Assembly: GCA_036850595.1 (NCBI GenBank)
Contig: CM072155.1
Location: 10,170,256-10,234,255 of the forward strand
DNA from: Rhyacichthys aspro
Taxonomy: Eukaryota > Chordata > Actinopteri > Gobiiformes > Rhyacichthyidae
Reading direction: 5' to 3'
DNA: 64,000 nt
Positions 37,561 to 48,700 of this stretch are shown in pieces. The notes under the pieces were generated by a model. It was not told the origin of the DNA. It did no database searches and saw nothing but the letters and a program-made list of their open reading frames with translations. The stretch's first letter is position 1, and the number at the start of each line of letters is the position of its first letter. A program made the translations under genes and the position numbers.

Positions 37561-39293
37561 CACCGTCCTCATTATGAAAACTGTTATAGTTGGCATGAGA
37601 ATTAAGCACTCAGCTGCTTCAGAGAGCTACAGACAGAAGTAGGTCAGATGGAGGGGAAAAAAAGGCAAAGCGATGGAAGAAAGAGCTGGAGAAACGAGCA
37701 AAATGTGTTGGATGAAAGTGCGGCAGGTGAGAGGGAGGTGAAGGCAAAGCGAGGGGTTAATACATGAGGAGGAATGCCCGGCCACAGCTTTGTAATGAGC
37801 CGGAGGAATACATTAAAGGGAGAAGAAACTGCACTATTAGCTTTAGGCTCAACACAAGGCATACCATCTATGCTATATATACTATATATGCTTATATGCT
37901 ATAATATTTGGTCAAATTCAGTAATGTTTAAGGACTTACTTAGTCAAAGGAGAAAGAAATATACCTTTTTTCAGAAGCTGGTAATGGGTCAAAATGAAAT
38001 GAATCGTGTTATTGTATGTATTCATTTTTCACACCAGTGTAGACCGATGTGAGCGTGTGATTGGACAAAGCTTCTGGTATTAAAATTCTTGATAATACAG
38101 CCTAGATAATGTCTTAAGAAGAATAAATCAGGCCTCTCTTTAAGACATAAATGCTCTGTTTGGTTAATTATTTCAGCATAAACCTAGATTTCACAGAAGT
38201 GCACAATGGCTCTATGAGTGGAACTGTCACAAAGAAATGGATCCAATGAAGTGGTGTGGATAGTATTTAACTGGAGATATTTATTATAATTTAAATTACT
38301 GGATTAATGGAGTTCGGTCAAATATAAGGAGTGGCGTGCTCTTAGTTTGTGTCAATACAACACTAGACCTGAATGCAAGAAATATACCGCACTTTAATTC
38401 AAAATACTACTAAACTGTTTCTATGTATATAACAGTTACTAATAATAAAATCCTTTATTCAAGCTGCCATTTGAAGGTAAATGTAACCAAACTGAATATA
38501 TTTGGTTTAGATGATGACAAACACATTTAACACATAGCTACATTTGAAATATCCTTTATAAAAATGTGTGCAGTGTTAAAGAGCTTCTTCGGTCAAAGCC
38601 GAGCAGATTATTTTTAAGAAACCAGAGAAAGACAGAAAATACCAAAAGAATTAAATGTCTTTAATGATATAGGCTACATCTGTACATTTCTACAGCAGAC
38701 TTTCAATAAGACTAACTGCCAATTTATGACAAGTATTAACTCTATAAACAGAAAATAGGAAGAGAATTGGTTGTTAATACAACTTAAATATACCATATGT
38801 ATAATATGCAGTTCAGTTTTTATCACATTAAATAATACAAAAACAAGATTTCATAGTATGCACAATCAATGTGAAATATAAATTACATTAAAGCACCATT
38901 TCAAAAATGACGATATTATTCAAATAATAAATAATTGGCCATTCTTAAGTCAAGACAGTACAATTTCATGTGATGCAAGGCTGTTTTTAAGGAAAACGCT
39001 CACAACAATCGACAAATAACTCTGGGTACAATATAAACAATGTGTAACTCCAAACTACATCAAAATATCAGTAACTGTCGGTGATGTACAGCTCGTGTTC
39101 AGTCCTTAACCTCTTGAAAAAACAAAATAAATGTGAGTCACTCAGTCAAAGATTGTCACTTTTTGATGCAACAATAATATTCAAATGTTATGTAATAAAC
39201 TACAGCGACGTGTTGTTATAAATATCCCACGTTGTACCACGTCTGATGCATTGAGCACAACTGGCCGGAGAAAACATATTGCATTGTTTCCCA

Positions 39294-40662
39294 TTTATTA
39301 TATTTCCACAAAGAGAAGCTGCAGCTAATGCCAAGCTCTCTCTAACTACTGTAGTAGATTTATCCTACAATATATTTATATATAATTATGTATATAATCA
39401 TTTCATGTCAGGAAATTAACTGTACACGATTCATGCAGCCTTCCCATTATGCAACAATGACTAGTATTGTTAGTTAAATGTGGCATAACAGCAGTCAACC
39501 AGTGATCTCTTAAAGGGACAGCCCAGTTTTTCTAAAGTGTGACAGAACCTAGAGCGGGCAGTCTAGTATCCACACTGATTTTGTAAAGATGGGAGACAGA
39601 CAGGGGAAAAGAATTCATTTAGATCTTCTAGCATCTTTTGGCCAGCCATCCTTCTTACTTTTGTGTTTTATATAAAAGGAGTCTGTTCTCTGAATTTGAA
39701 TTTATAGGAGGCAAAACAAATAAAGGGAAAAAAAACTGCCTCTGGACATTGGTTTTATGTCTTTCAAATGATCCAATCAGAGAAACAAGCGTTGCAAAAA
39801 AGTCTAGCCTATTTTAGTTAAATGGATGTGAATTAAGTTCTAAGATTTAAGATAAGCAAGTACAGTTGGTTACTACAGATTTCCTTCGAGGAAACAAGTG
39901 TGAAGGGAAGGGATTCAAGACCAATTTCAGTTTAAAGCAAATACGTATGACTAGCGTGACTATGGATCTGCAAAAAAGGTGACAACTTCATGCCACAAAT
40001 AGATTTAAAACAAAAGTCAAAACCTCTAACATCTATATAATGTAATTTGATCTGATTCCATGTTTAAAATTCATTGTTTCATTGGCCCTATTTAAAGCAA
40101 AAGCAATGTTTAGTGTCTGTGTCATTGCACCTGTCTGCTTCCCATTGACTCCTAATGAATTACAGCATAAACACCATGAAAAAAACTGAACCGCCCCTTT
40201 ATCAAGATCCTCCAATCACATGCACCACTCAGCCCAGGACTGTTTAGAAAAGGGTCGACTGGTAAATAGTTGCTTTGAAAAGTCACAAGAACATATATCA
40301 AAGACGCAGGCACAAAACTGCCTTTTTAACCTAAACGACTGTCTCTACTTCCATACATTGTATAGAAAAAAAAAAAAAATCATACTATATTACAGTACTG
40401 TGTAACGTTATATAAAGGGCTTGTAAACCCTTCACAAATATATCCTTTTTTTTTACTTGGTAATTTTGGTTTTCTGTGTAAATTGTAGTGGATATTTAAA
40501 TGTTTATAAAATTATCCAACAGTAGTTAAAACATGAATACTCTGTACACCAGTCAAGTCAATGTTATTTAGAAAAACATCAGTTGTAAGTGGGTTTAATA
40601 ACTTGAAATTACAATGTTTACAAAAGTCAGATGGAGTGTAATCCACCGTGTGAGTCTGTGAA
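39294..40662 (-). other. kmt5c: Probable 3'UTR of kmt5c
   Basis: Non-coding, AT-rich sequence directly downstream of the TGA stop (40665-40663). The nearest canonical AATAAA on the minus strand is at 39299-39294, giving a 3'UTR of about 1.37 kb. An ATTAAA about 70 nt after the stop, or signals further left (38459-38454), could be used instead, so the end is uncertain. Confidence 0.4.
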
Positions 40663-43600
40663 TCAGTCTGAATACTGTAGATCTAGGTCTACCGTCCCGT
40701 CTGTCACAACAAGTCTCACTCTTTTGGGTTTGTTGGAGCCCATTGAGTGCGACGTAGGAACGGTCCCGTAATGCGAGCTGCTGTGTTGCTGCTCCCCGGG
40801 CTGGCACTGCTGCTGCAAGTCTTTCCTGCAGTGCTCTTCTTGGGTTTTGAGTCCCGAAAAGCCACCCAAGGAGAAAGAAGCCGGGTTGGACAGCTGAGGT
40901 CCGCACGGCTCGAGGACCAGACGGCCTTGGGTGCCTGACGGCTCCATGAGACAGTGGTAAGTGTAGTTCGTCCCGCTGAGACCTGGGTAACCCTCAGGCC
41001 CGTCCCTTAGACCTAGAGTTAGCGAATGGTCACCGGTGAAGCTTAGTATATTGGGTAAACCTTGGTAACCATAGGGAAAGGATAACGCCGGCTGGGTTTT
41101 ATTCGTAGGAGCAGGCGTCCCAGGAGGAGTGCTGTGGATGATTTGCGGGCTGCTGTGTTGAGGCATGGGCGAAAGAGATGATCCGAAACTGAAATCAAAA
41201 GGATCTTGTTGAGTGTAGCATAGCTGGTGTTTGTCCGAACCTGACATATTGGACTTCTCCTGCTTCGTACTCTTGTCTTGGCTCAGTGAGTAGCTCTCAG
41301 ACACTTTACTTGGGAAGAAGAAAGGCCTCGGCAACGCTGAGAAGTTTTTGTACAAGTTAGCTTCAATGCTTTCCTGTTTTTCTGCTGACGTCTTCGTTTT
41401 TGTCAGCGACTGAGGGAAGGATGAACTTGCTTTGCTGTAATGAGAGTTGGACCGGTTGGAAGAAGAGGAGGAACTGTGTGCGGCGTCTTTGGAAGAAGTG
41501 AATGCGTGGACCGATGAGCTAGTTTTATGTTGACTGCTTGTGGTAACAGCTGCTCTCTGTTGGCTTTTCTCCATAGTGCTTGGTTTTAAGTGGAGTGCTT
41601 TGGAGCTAGCAGAGGCTGTCTCTTTAGGAGGAGCGCTGCTGTACAAATCCTGGCTTTGGTTCCCTCCCTGAAACTTGAGCACGCGATGAATAACTGAAGA
41701 CGTCTTTTCGTGGAAGTTAAAAAGATTGTCATTAGGGTTTGTATTTTTCAGGTTAAACAGCTGCGGCGAAAGAAGCTTATTAGCTATGGGTGAGTTTTGT
41801 ATTTTGGGTATGCTGCTTTGCTGTAAATCTTTAACTGCGTTGGTTTGACTTGTGTGAAAAGACTGCGACTTGTTGGGAATGCTCATGCGATGGAAAGGGC
41901 CCTGGTTTTTAAGGCTAGAAGTCTGTAGTTTTGATTGACTGGTGCTAGGCTTTATATTTGAAGCAGACTGGGACAAGTTGACTGGACTTTGCGATGAAAT
42001 TGAAGACGCCATTGACGTAAATAAGCGAGGTTTGTTCACGACAGAAAACGGCTGGGCTTTTGGCTCTTCCTTTGACTGCCTCACTGCTGGGTTTTTAGTA
42101 ATAATCCGATCTTTTGCGATCACATCCGAGCTGCTAGGAGCTGAGAAATTAAAACCTGGGTTGAGTGGGAGTTTTTCTTTGGGGTTATCCTTTGGTTCGC
42201 AAACCAGAGGGACAGACTCATTCTTGGTCGAAGGGATAAGCCCTGGGAAAAATTGCAAATCCTCACTACCGAAGTTATTTCCCGGACTTGGCGGGCCGAG
42301 GTATGGCGTCTCGGTGGTCCATGCTTCAGTGGGGCTGTGGGAAAGCGGGCTGCTGAAGGGGTCTGTCGGTGGATCTAGTGAACATAGATCCGACGGAGAG
42401 GACGGAAGAATGTTTTGCGGCTGATAATACCCTTCAAAGTTGAGACATTGAAAGTCGAGGATATCATCACAACAGTTGGTGAAGCTCGGTTCGGTGGAGA
42501 GCATGCTGTCGGCCGTCGTGAATGGTGGGAACTGGGACGGGGGTTGTATGACAGAACTGGGAGCGCTAGTACAAGGTTGGCTTGGTTTTTCCAAAGTCTG
42601 CGAGGAACACAAGCCTTCCGAAAGCCTAGAGAGACTGTTGTCAATTTGTTGGAGAGTGTGACTAAGACAAGTGTTAGCAGTGTTGGTGGGAGTTTCGACA
42701 GGCCCACACTTGCGCGGCCTCTCCATTTTGTGCCTCTGTTTCCTTCCTCCGCTGTTCATCTCTAGCCTTTCGACGTGTTTCTCCACAGCCGACGATATCA
42801 CTTCAGCTCTATTGTCATTTGGAGGAGGCGAGGACAGGGAAAGTGGTGAAAGAGACAAAGCCAACGATGGAGGCTCTGTTTTTAAAACGCTATTATTCAC
42901 TTTGTGGGACGCTGCACTGTCTTCTTTGAGCTTAGCACAATCTAACAATCCTCGCTTTTGTTTCACTAAAGCAATGCTCTTACTTTCTGTATTGCTTTGG
43001 GGCTCTACTTTATGTTCATTTTGTACCTGGTCATCACTTAGAGCGTCTACCTCCCATATATCCTCTGCCCGCCTACGCAATTTAAGTATCGGTAAAGGAA
43101 GACCATTTGCGTCTGTCTCTAGCTCTTGCTTTTGTTGTGACCCAGATTCAAACATACAGCAGTTCTGGGAAAACCGATCTTCAATTTTCGGTTCCTTTAT
43201 GACGCACACCTCAGTCTTTTCTGTGCATTGCTTGACGCCTGCCACAAGCTCCTTATCGAGTTTCTTATCATCCCCAGTTTCATTTGTACCCTGCTCCTTG
43301 TCTGATTTTGCTTCTGTGGAGCAATTCTCGGCCCGTCTCTCACCTTTTTTTTTCAAGCGATGCAATCTGTTCTTTGATTTTAAGCTGGCCTGCACATGGG
43401 CTCGCGCCGCTTCCATCTCCATATTTAAAATTGATACAGAATCCATTATGGCTTTGAAAGGATCACAAGCCACAGACTCATCCCTCTTTTCTTTTTTAAA
43501 TACTACATTTTCAAATCCAGAATTTTCCATCTCCCAAAGTTTACCCCTTCGTCTTTTGAAGCGAATCTTAAAATTAAGCCCTGGCTTTGTGTCCTCTAAT

Positions 43601-45731
43601 TCATTTTGTTGGAGAGGTATGAACTCCGTCTCAGCTTTTAGAGTTTTATTTAAAAGGGAATTCTTATCACAATTATTATTTCTAGTATCTTGTGTGTCCT
43701 CTATATCATCACCAGTATTATCGCTATAATCCTTTTTGCCCAGTTTACATTTCCGTTCTCTAGTAGCCAATAATGGACTTTGCTGAGCCTGACTAGTTCT
43801 CGGCCGAAGCACTCTGTTTAAAGTATGCGGCCTCCCCATCTTCTTGGAGGTCTTTTTCTTACCTTCTGCTCTCCTCAGTCTGCCTCTTACATCTCTTCTC
43901 ATTTTACTTCCGTCACTTAAAACAGATTCAGATCCTTGCTTTGACCCAGACGCTTTTAACTCAGCTGCCTCTTTAGCGACTTGTGCCCCTAGCCCTTGCT
44001 CAGCTTCGACGTCTACAGCGCTACGAAATGTGCGTTTTTTTAGAGGTATGTTGGACTGTAAGTGCGTGTTTGCTTTTGCAGAAACTGGGGACTTGTGAGG
44101 TAGACTGTTGAGGCAGGTTGCTGGTTGTTTATCACAAAGCCTTTGCTGGGATCCTAGCTGTAAACTTTCCTCATTCAACTCAGTCTTAATCTTAGGAACA
44201 GCTTCTCTCAAACTGCGCCTCCTAGCTCTAAGATTAGCTTCAGCTCTTCGCCTGGCCGCTCTAGACCTGACTTTTCTCCTCCTCAGGACGCGTTTTTGTG
44301 CTATTAAACTTCCACCTTTCTCTTCATTATCAGCTTTTCTTGTTTGTCTAGGGGACACACTAGAAGCTCTACCTTTTACTTCTACTTTTTGTAATGCCTC
44401 ATCAATCAAAGGCTGATCTTTTTTCAAAATGTCTGACAGGAGAACCTTAGCTTGCTTTATAACAATATCGTCATCTTGCTTAGTACTCTCTGGATGCTTG
44501 CTTATACTTACTGTTACTTGTTCCTCTTTGCAAATATTATTCTGAATACGTGGCCTACCTCTTCTGTACTGTTTTTTACCTGGTGCCGCTTTAATTTCAG
44601 CTTCGTTCAAGTCACCCTGGCTTACATCTTTTGCTTTTTCTTGGGGCGCCTCTTCCTCTGCTGACACCTTCTGTATTTCAATCACCTTGTCTTTTTCTGC
44701 ACTCTCCCTGCAAGTCGAATCATCAGTATTATCATTTGAATGTTGTACACTGACCTTATCAACAGATTTGAAAAACATTTCCCTCACCCCTCTGTTCCCT
44801 TCAGCTGTATCTACGCTACCTACCTGCCTCTGCGAACACCTGGACGCTTTCTTATCTGCCTGCACCTGGACACTTTTCGGGCCCTTACTCTGCCTGCACG
44901 CTCGTTTCTTGTCCTCGAAGGGCATCTCTGCTTGCTGCACTGATAACCTTGTTAGGCTGACGGTAAGGTATTGCTTCAGTGAAAGTAGTGGATTGTCCGC
45001 AGCTTTCTTTGATCCCTCTGAGCTGCTCAAAGGGATCAAATCGAGCGGGGAAGGAGCTCTGATAGTCCTGCGCTCTGCGTCTTTAGCAGCTGGGGTTTTC
45101 GTTGTGTCGTTTGTGCAAGAGTCGCCGCCGTTGCTCTGTTTGTTGCCCTCTTCAATTGATTGCTCCATACTCTCTTTTTTGATTGCACTGCAGGTTTTGT
45201 CGGGCTCCGAAGGCGTGTTAGCTCCGTTCTTATCTGAAATGGAGTGAGGACGGTTTTTTGTCCTTGAAGAGGTCCTCAGATGAAGTGCTCGTCTGTCCGT
45301 TACTGTGACAGACTTCCTGTTAATGCCTGTGCTTTGCAGTGACGGTCCACATTTTCGACGAACAATGGATGATTTAAGAGCAAAAGGCTTCAAGTTTACC
45401 TCTGAACAACTATTGTTTTTCAGTCTTAAACTTAGTCTTTTCTCTCTCGGTTTAATGTCTTCTAGCTGCAACAACAAAGCCCTCTCTTTGCTTTTCGGAT
45501 CCTTACAACTGAGTAGAAAATCCAGTGAGTGCCGCCGGACCCGGACTCGAACTTCCCGTAGAGTGACCTCGGACAAAAGCGGGACTGTCCGCCCCCGCTT
45601 GAGGCCGGAGGGTTTCAACAGGTGCTTTGCTGAGCGTATGTGCTTCTGCTGTCTCCACCTTTTCGCCAGTTTTCGGTTCTTCAAGGCATTTCTCCTCATC
45701 TGCTGCGTGAAGGAGTTTCTGGAGGGAATGG
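40663..45731 (-). CDS. kmt5c: kmt5c coding exon 8: 5.07-kb terminal exon
   Basis: Acceptor tttcacag at 45733-45732, stop TGA at 40665-40663. Encodes residues 293-1981. Order along the protein: a basic N-terminal part with RRKLAK-type clusters; an AT-hook core RGRPR (about 683-687); an Arg/Lys-rich helix ([20 protein letters not shown], about 44.3 kb); a degenerate hook GRPH (about 925); motif [16 protein letters not shown] with Trp1025; a predicted helix [20 protein letters not shown] (about 1046-1072); motif [14 protein letters not shown] with Trp1185; a long Ser/Pro/Gln/Asn-rich part; and the tail [18 protein letters not shown]. Sites of the SUMO consensus (IKTE, LKAE, LKTE) are present. 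Function of the extension is unknown. DNA or heterochromatin binding is inferred. Confidence 0.86.
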
Positions 45732-48700
45732 CTGTGAAAAAGAAAAGACAAAAATGCAACTTAGTAAAGCTGCAAAACAGTATATATTACAGCTCATAAG
45801 AGCATTGTAAAAGGGGACGAATAGAGTACTAATATAATAAAGATGATTAATGATAGTAACAGCATTGCCATTTAAGACTATAACCGAATATATTTACATA
45901 AAAAAACACTCAATACTGTATAATATCTGTTAATAAAATTGTTAAATAAAAAGGTTGAATAAGCCTTTTTTATTTAGGACAATATTCAAAAATATTTCAA
46001 TGTTCCCTTCATAAGGTTACATCTCAAACAGTTTAAACGCCCCCTGTTGTCGACTGAAAGTAACATCACTGTGAATCTGAACTGACAGCTGCAATTATGT
46101 AATTAAAGGTTAAGAGGAAGGCATCTGGACATTTTGAGATGCCCTGTTCTCAGATTTTTTTTGGACTATGACCTTGATTTGAATCTCACAAGACATCTTT
46201 CAATCTTTTAAATGTGTAACCAAAGATTTTATTTGGGCCACAAAATAAAACAAAAACAGTGATACTCCCTAGGCATTTAATGAGAAAAAGCTGCATTTAG
46301 AAATGAAAATGACAGTGAAACAGAAGTACAATATGGTAAAAATCATCAAAAAGGACAATAAAGGGGAACAAAACTATGACTTAAATGTCCAAAATATCTC
46401 TAAATTGGAATTAAAATAATTGAAGAACACTATTACTACACTACAAAAATAAAATAATCAACTGACACTAAACCAGACCAAGAAGCTGGGTCTTCTTTTG
46501 GCCTTTTAAACTGTGGGTCCAATGAAAATACAGGTTACAACTGGACTTAACGTAACTTCGAACTGGGCATATGGATTAGATTTCAGATTGGAGGATATTT
46601 CAGACCTCAACAAGGAGGAGTTTTAGTTCTGCAATTATACAGGTTTGTTTGTTTTTTTTACATTGACTATTAAGTTGTAAAGAGAGCTCATTATCCATTC
46701 TTTTATTTAATTACAGTTTTAACAGAGCCTTTTCAGCTTTGTGGAAGAAAGAAATCTACTGCCCGGCATCAAGACTGGATTATATTCCTTTATATCCTCA
46801 CTACAAAGTTATCATTTTAATAAAAACAACTTGTAAATGAACCAGAAAGGGAAGTGTTAAATGCCAGACCCTGCTTTGCCCATAAAAAAACTTTTATTAA
46901 ATTCACTTAAACTGTCATATATATGTATTCTATTAATTTCGTTTAAAGCTCATATTGTGACAGTTCTGTTCTATCTACCATCTTTAGTACTTTCGAGTTT
47001 AAAAGGGTCTAAACAATTAAAGTGTGTTTCAAATAAAGTATTAAGATTAAGTGACAGCATTTGAAAGCAACTGTATTTAACTCTTCAGTTGGTAATTTGA
47101 GTGTTTTGAGTGTAATCTATGTGAAAAAGCCCCGACTCTTTGCCACAGTGTGAGTGCAATGTTCACAGTGGGCGTCAAATTCATCACTTTTGTTAATTTT
47201 CGAAAAGAGTGAGAGCAGAGACTTCAGTGAGAACAAATGTATCTGTGATAAATGTAAGAGACAAAGGCGCACAGTGTTAATAGGTTTATAACAACATCTT
47301 GACACTGAGCTGTACGAAGCAGGTCAAACAGATGCTCTTTTATCGTTCAGGTTAAACAGCAGTGAAAATGTCAGGTTTTACACAATTGTCAAAGTAAAAC
47401 ACGAATGGACATACAATGACTGTAAGTGTATTCTTAATCAGAGCCAATGTTTTTGCTTCATCAAATATAAAAACAAATGTAGGACGAGTCTATTTTATAA
47501 CTTTTTAGAGAGTCAGGATGATTTATTTATTTTTATATTTGTCTGTTTAAGGAGGCTGAAGTTGGGACACTATGCAACTGATGCGCAGAGATTACAGCTA
47601 ATGCTAAAAAAAAGCATTGAAAAAGCATTACTCATTTTAGACTCTAGTCCATAATATTTAACCAACAGGTGCTTTGTCAGTATTAACTTCAACACTAGCA
47701 AAATTATTCACTGATTAGTGTTTTACAATGCATTTATCTCATTTAACTGTGTCAGAAACTAATTGTTTGAGTCTCTCATCTGTGACTGACTCCCTCTGAG
47801 GACAGTGAAGAGGGTTATTTTGTAAAAAGCAACAGTAACAAACTTAACAAAATTTCTCATCAGTAGTTGTTAGAAAGCATATCCACTGGGCACATGTTAC
47901 TCTAAAATTGGTGAATTTGAGCCTCAATATTATAAATGCATGACTATAACTGCTGTAACTCTCTTTCAAGGCCATTTTGACTCAACAGCACATCTAGTGG
48001 TTACTTCTGAAATTGCATGGCACTGCAGCAATTGTGTAATCTGCTTGTGTTACCCAAGTGTGGTGCAATAATCAGTTGTCATTCCTGATTTTATGGACTT
48101 TAGCATTGAGTTTGTCATTTACCGGACATATATTGATCTGCTCTGTGGCCAGTTTAAGGAATTTGTACAGAAATTATGTCTCTTTCAGCTGTTAGTGTTT
48201 TATAAATACTTGCCCTTAATGCACACGTTTATATGTAGTTGTACATTTGTCCTAGTCCTACACTTATTATTACTAACTGTGTTATCATTATAGTTAATAA
48301 GTATATGTGCTAAAAGATACTATGTATATAGGTTTTGCAATATATGTTCAATTGGAGGAGATTAAAGAAACAGCATACAATATCCAAATCTTGAAATACT
48401 CAGAGAGTTTTAAATAATTAAGGTTTAAGATTTTAAAAATCAGCTAATGCTTTAAGACTGTAAGTCAAAGTAATGTAAGCTAAACTACAGGGTGCAATGT
48501 TAATGTTCATTCATTTAATTTCTATCACATAAATCTAACAATTAAAGACATTACCAGAAAATCATTCAATATCAAATTCATTCACTTTTTTTCATTCACT
48601 TTGGAGCCACCAATTCACCTGAACATGCATGTCTTTGTACGATGGGAGAGAAAACATGGTGCCATCTTATGTAATAAAACTGTAAAATTGGGAGAAAAAA

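Larger units (their letters stand above)
35110..38600. other. Non-coding; no gene recognised
   Basis: Contains two less AT-rich islands listed separately, a TATA/AT tract at about 37866-37912, and fragments such as 'tttacacaatgcacctttaa' (35411-35430) that recur in fish interspersed repeats. No coding exon was recognised. Confidence 0.45.

Noticed and set aside
42671..43729. Plus-strand open frame of 352 codons (and 186-, 164- and 160-codon frames) opposite kmt5c exon 8
   Set aside because: They are antisense shadows of the long coding exon. The minus-strand frame carries the gene's motifs and the family-like tail, while the plus-strand peptides are Ser/Leu/Phe-rich without family resemblance or splice context.
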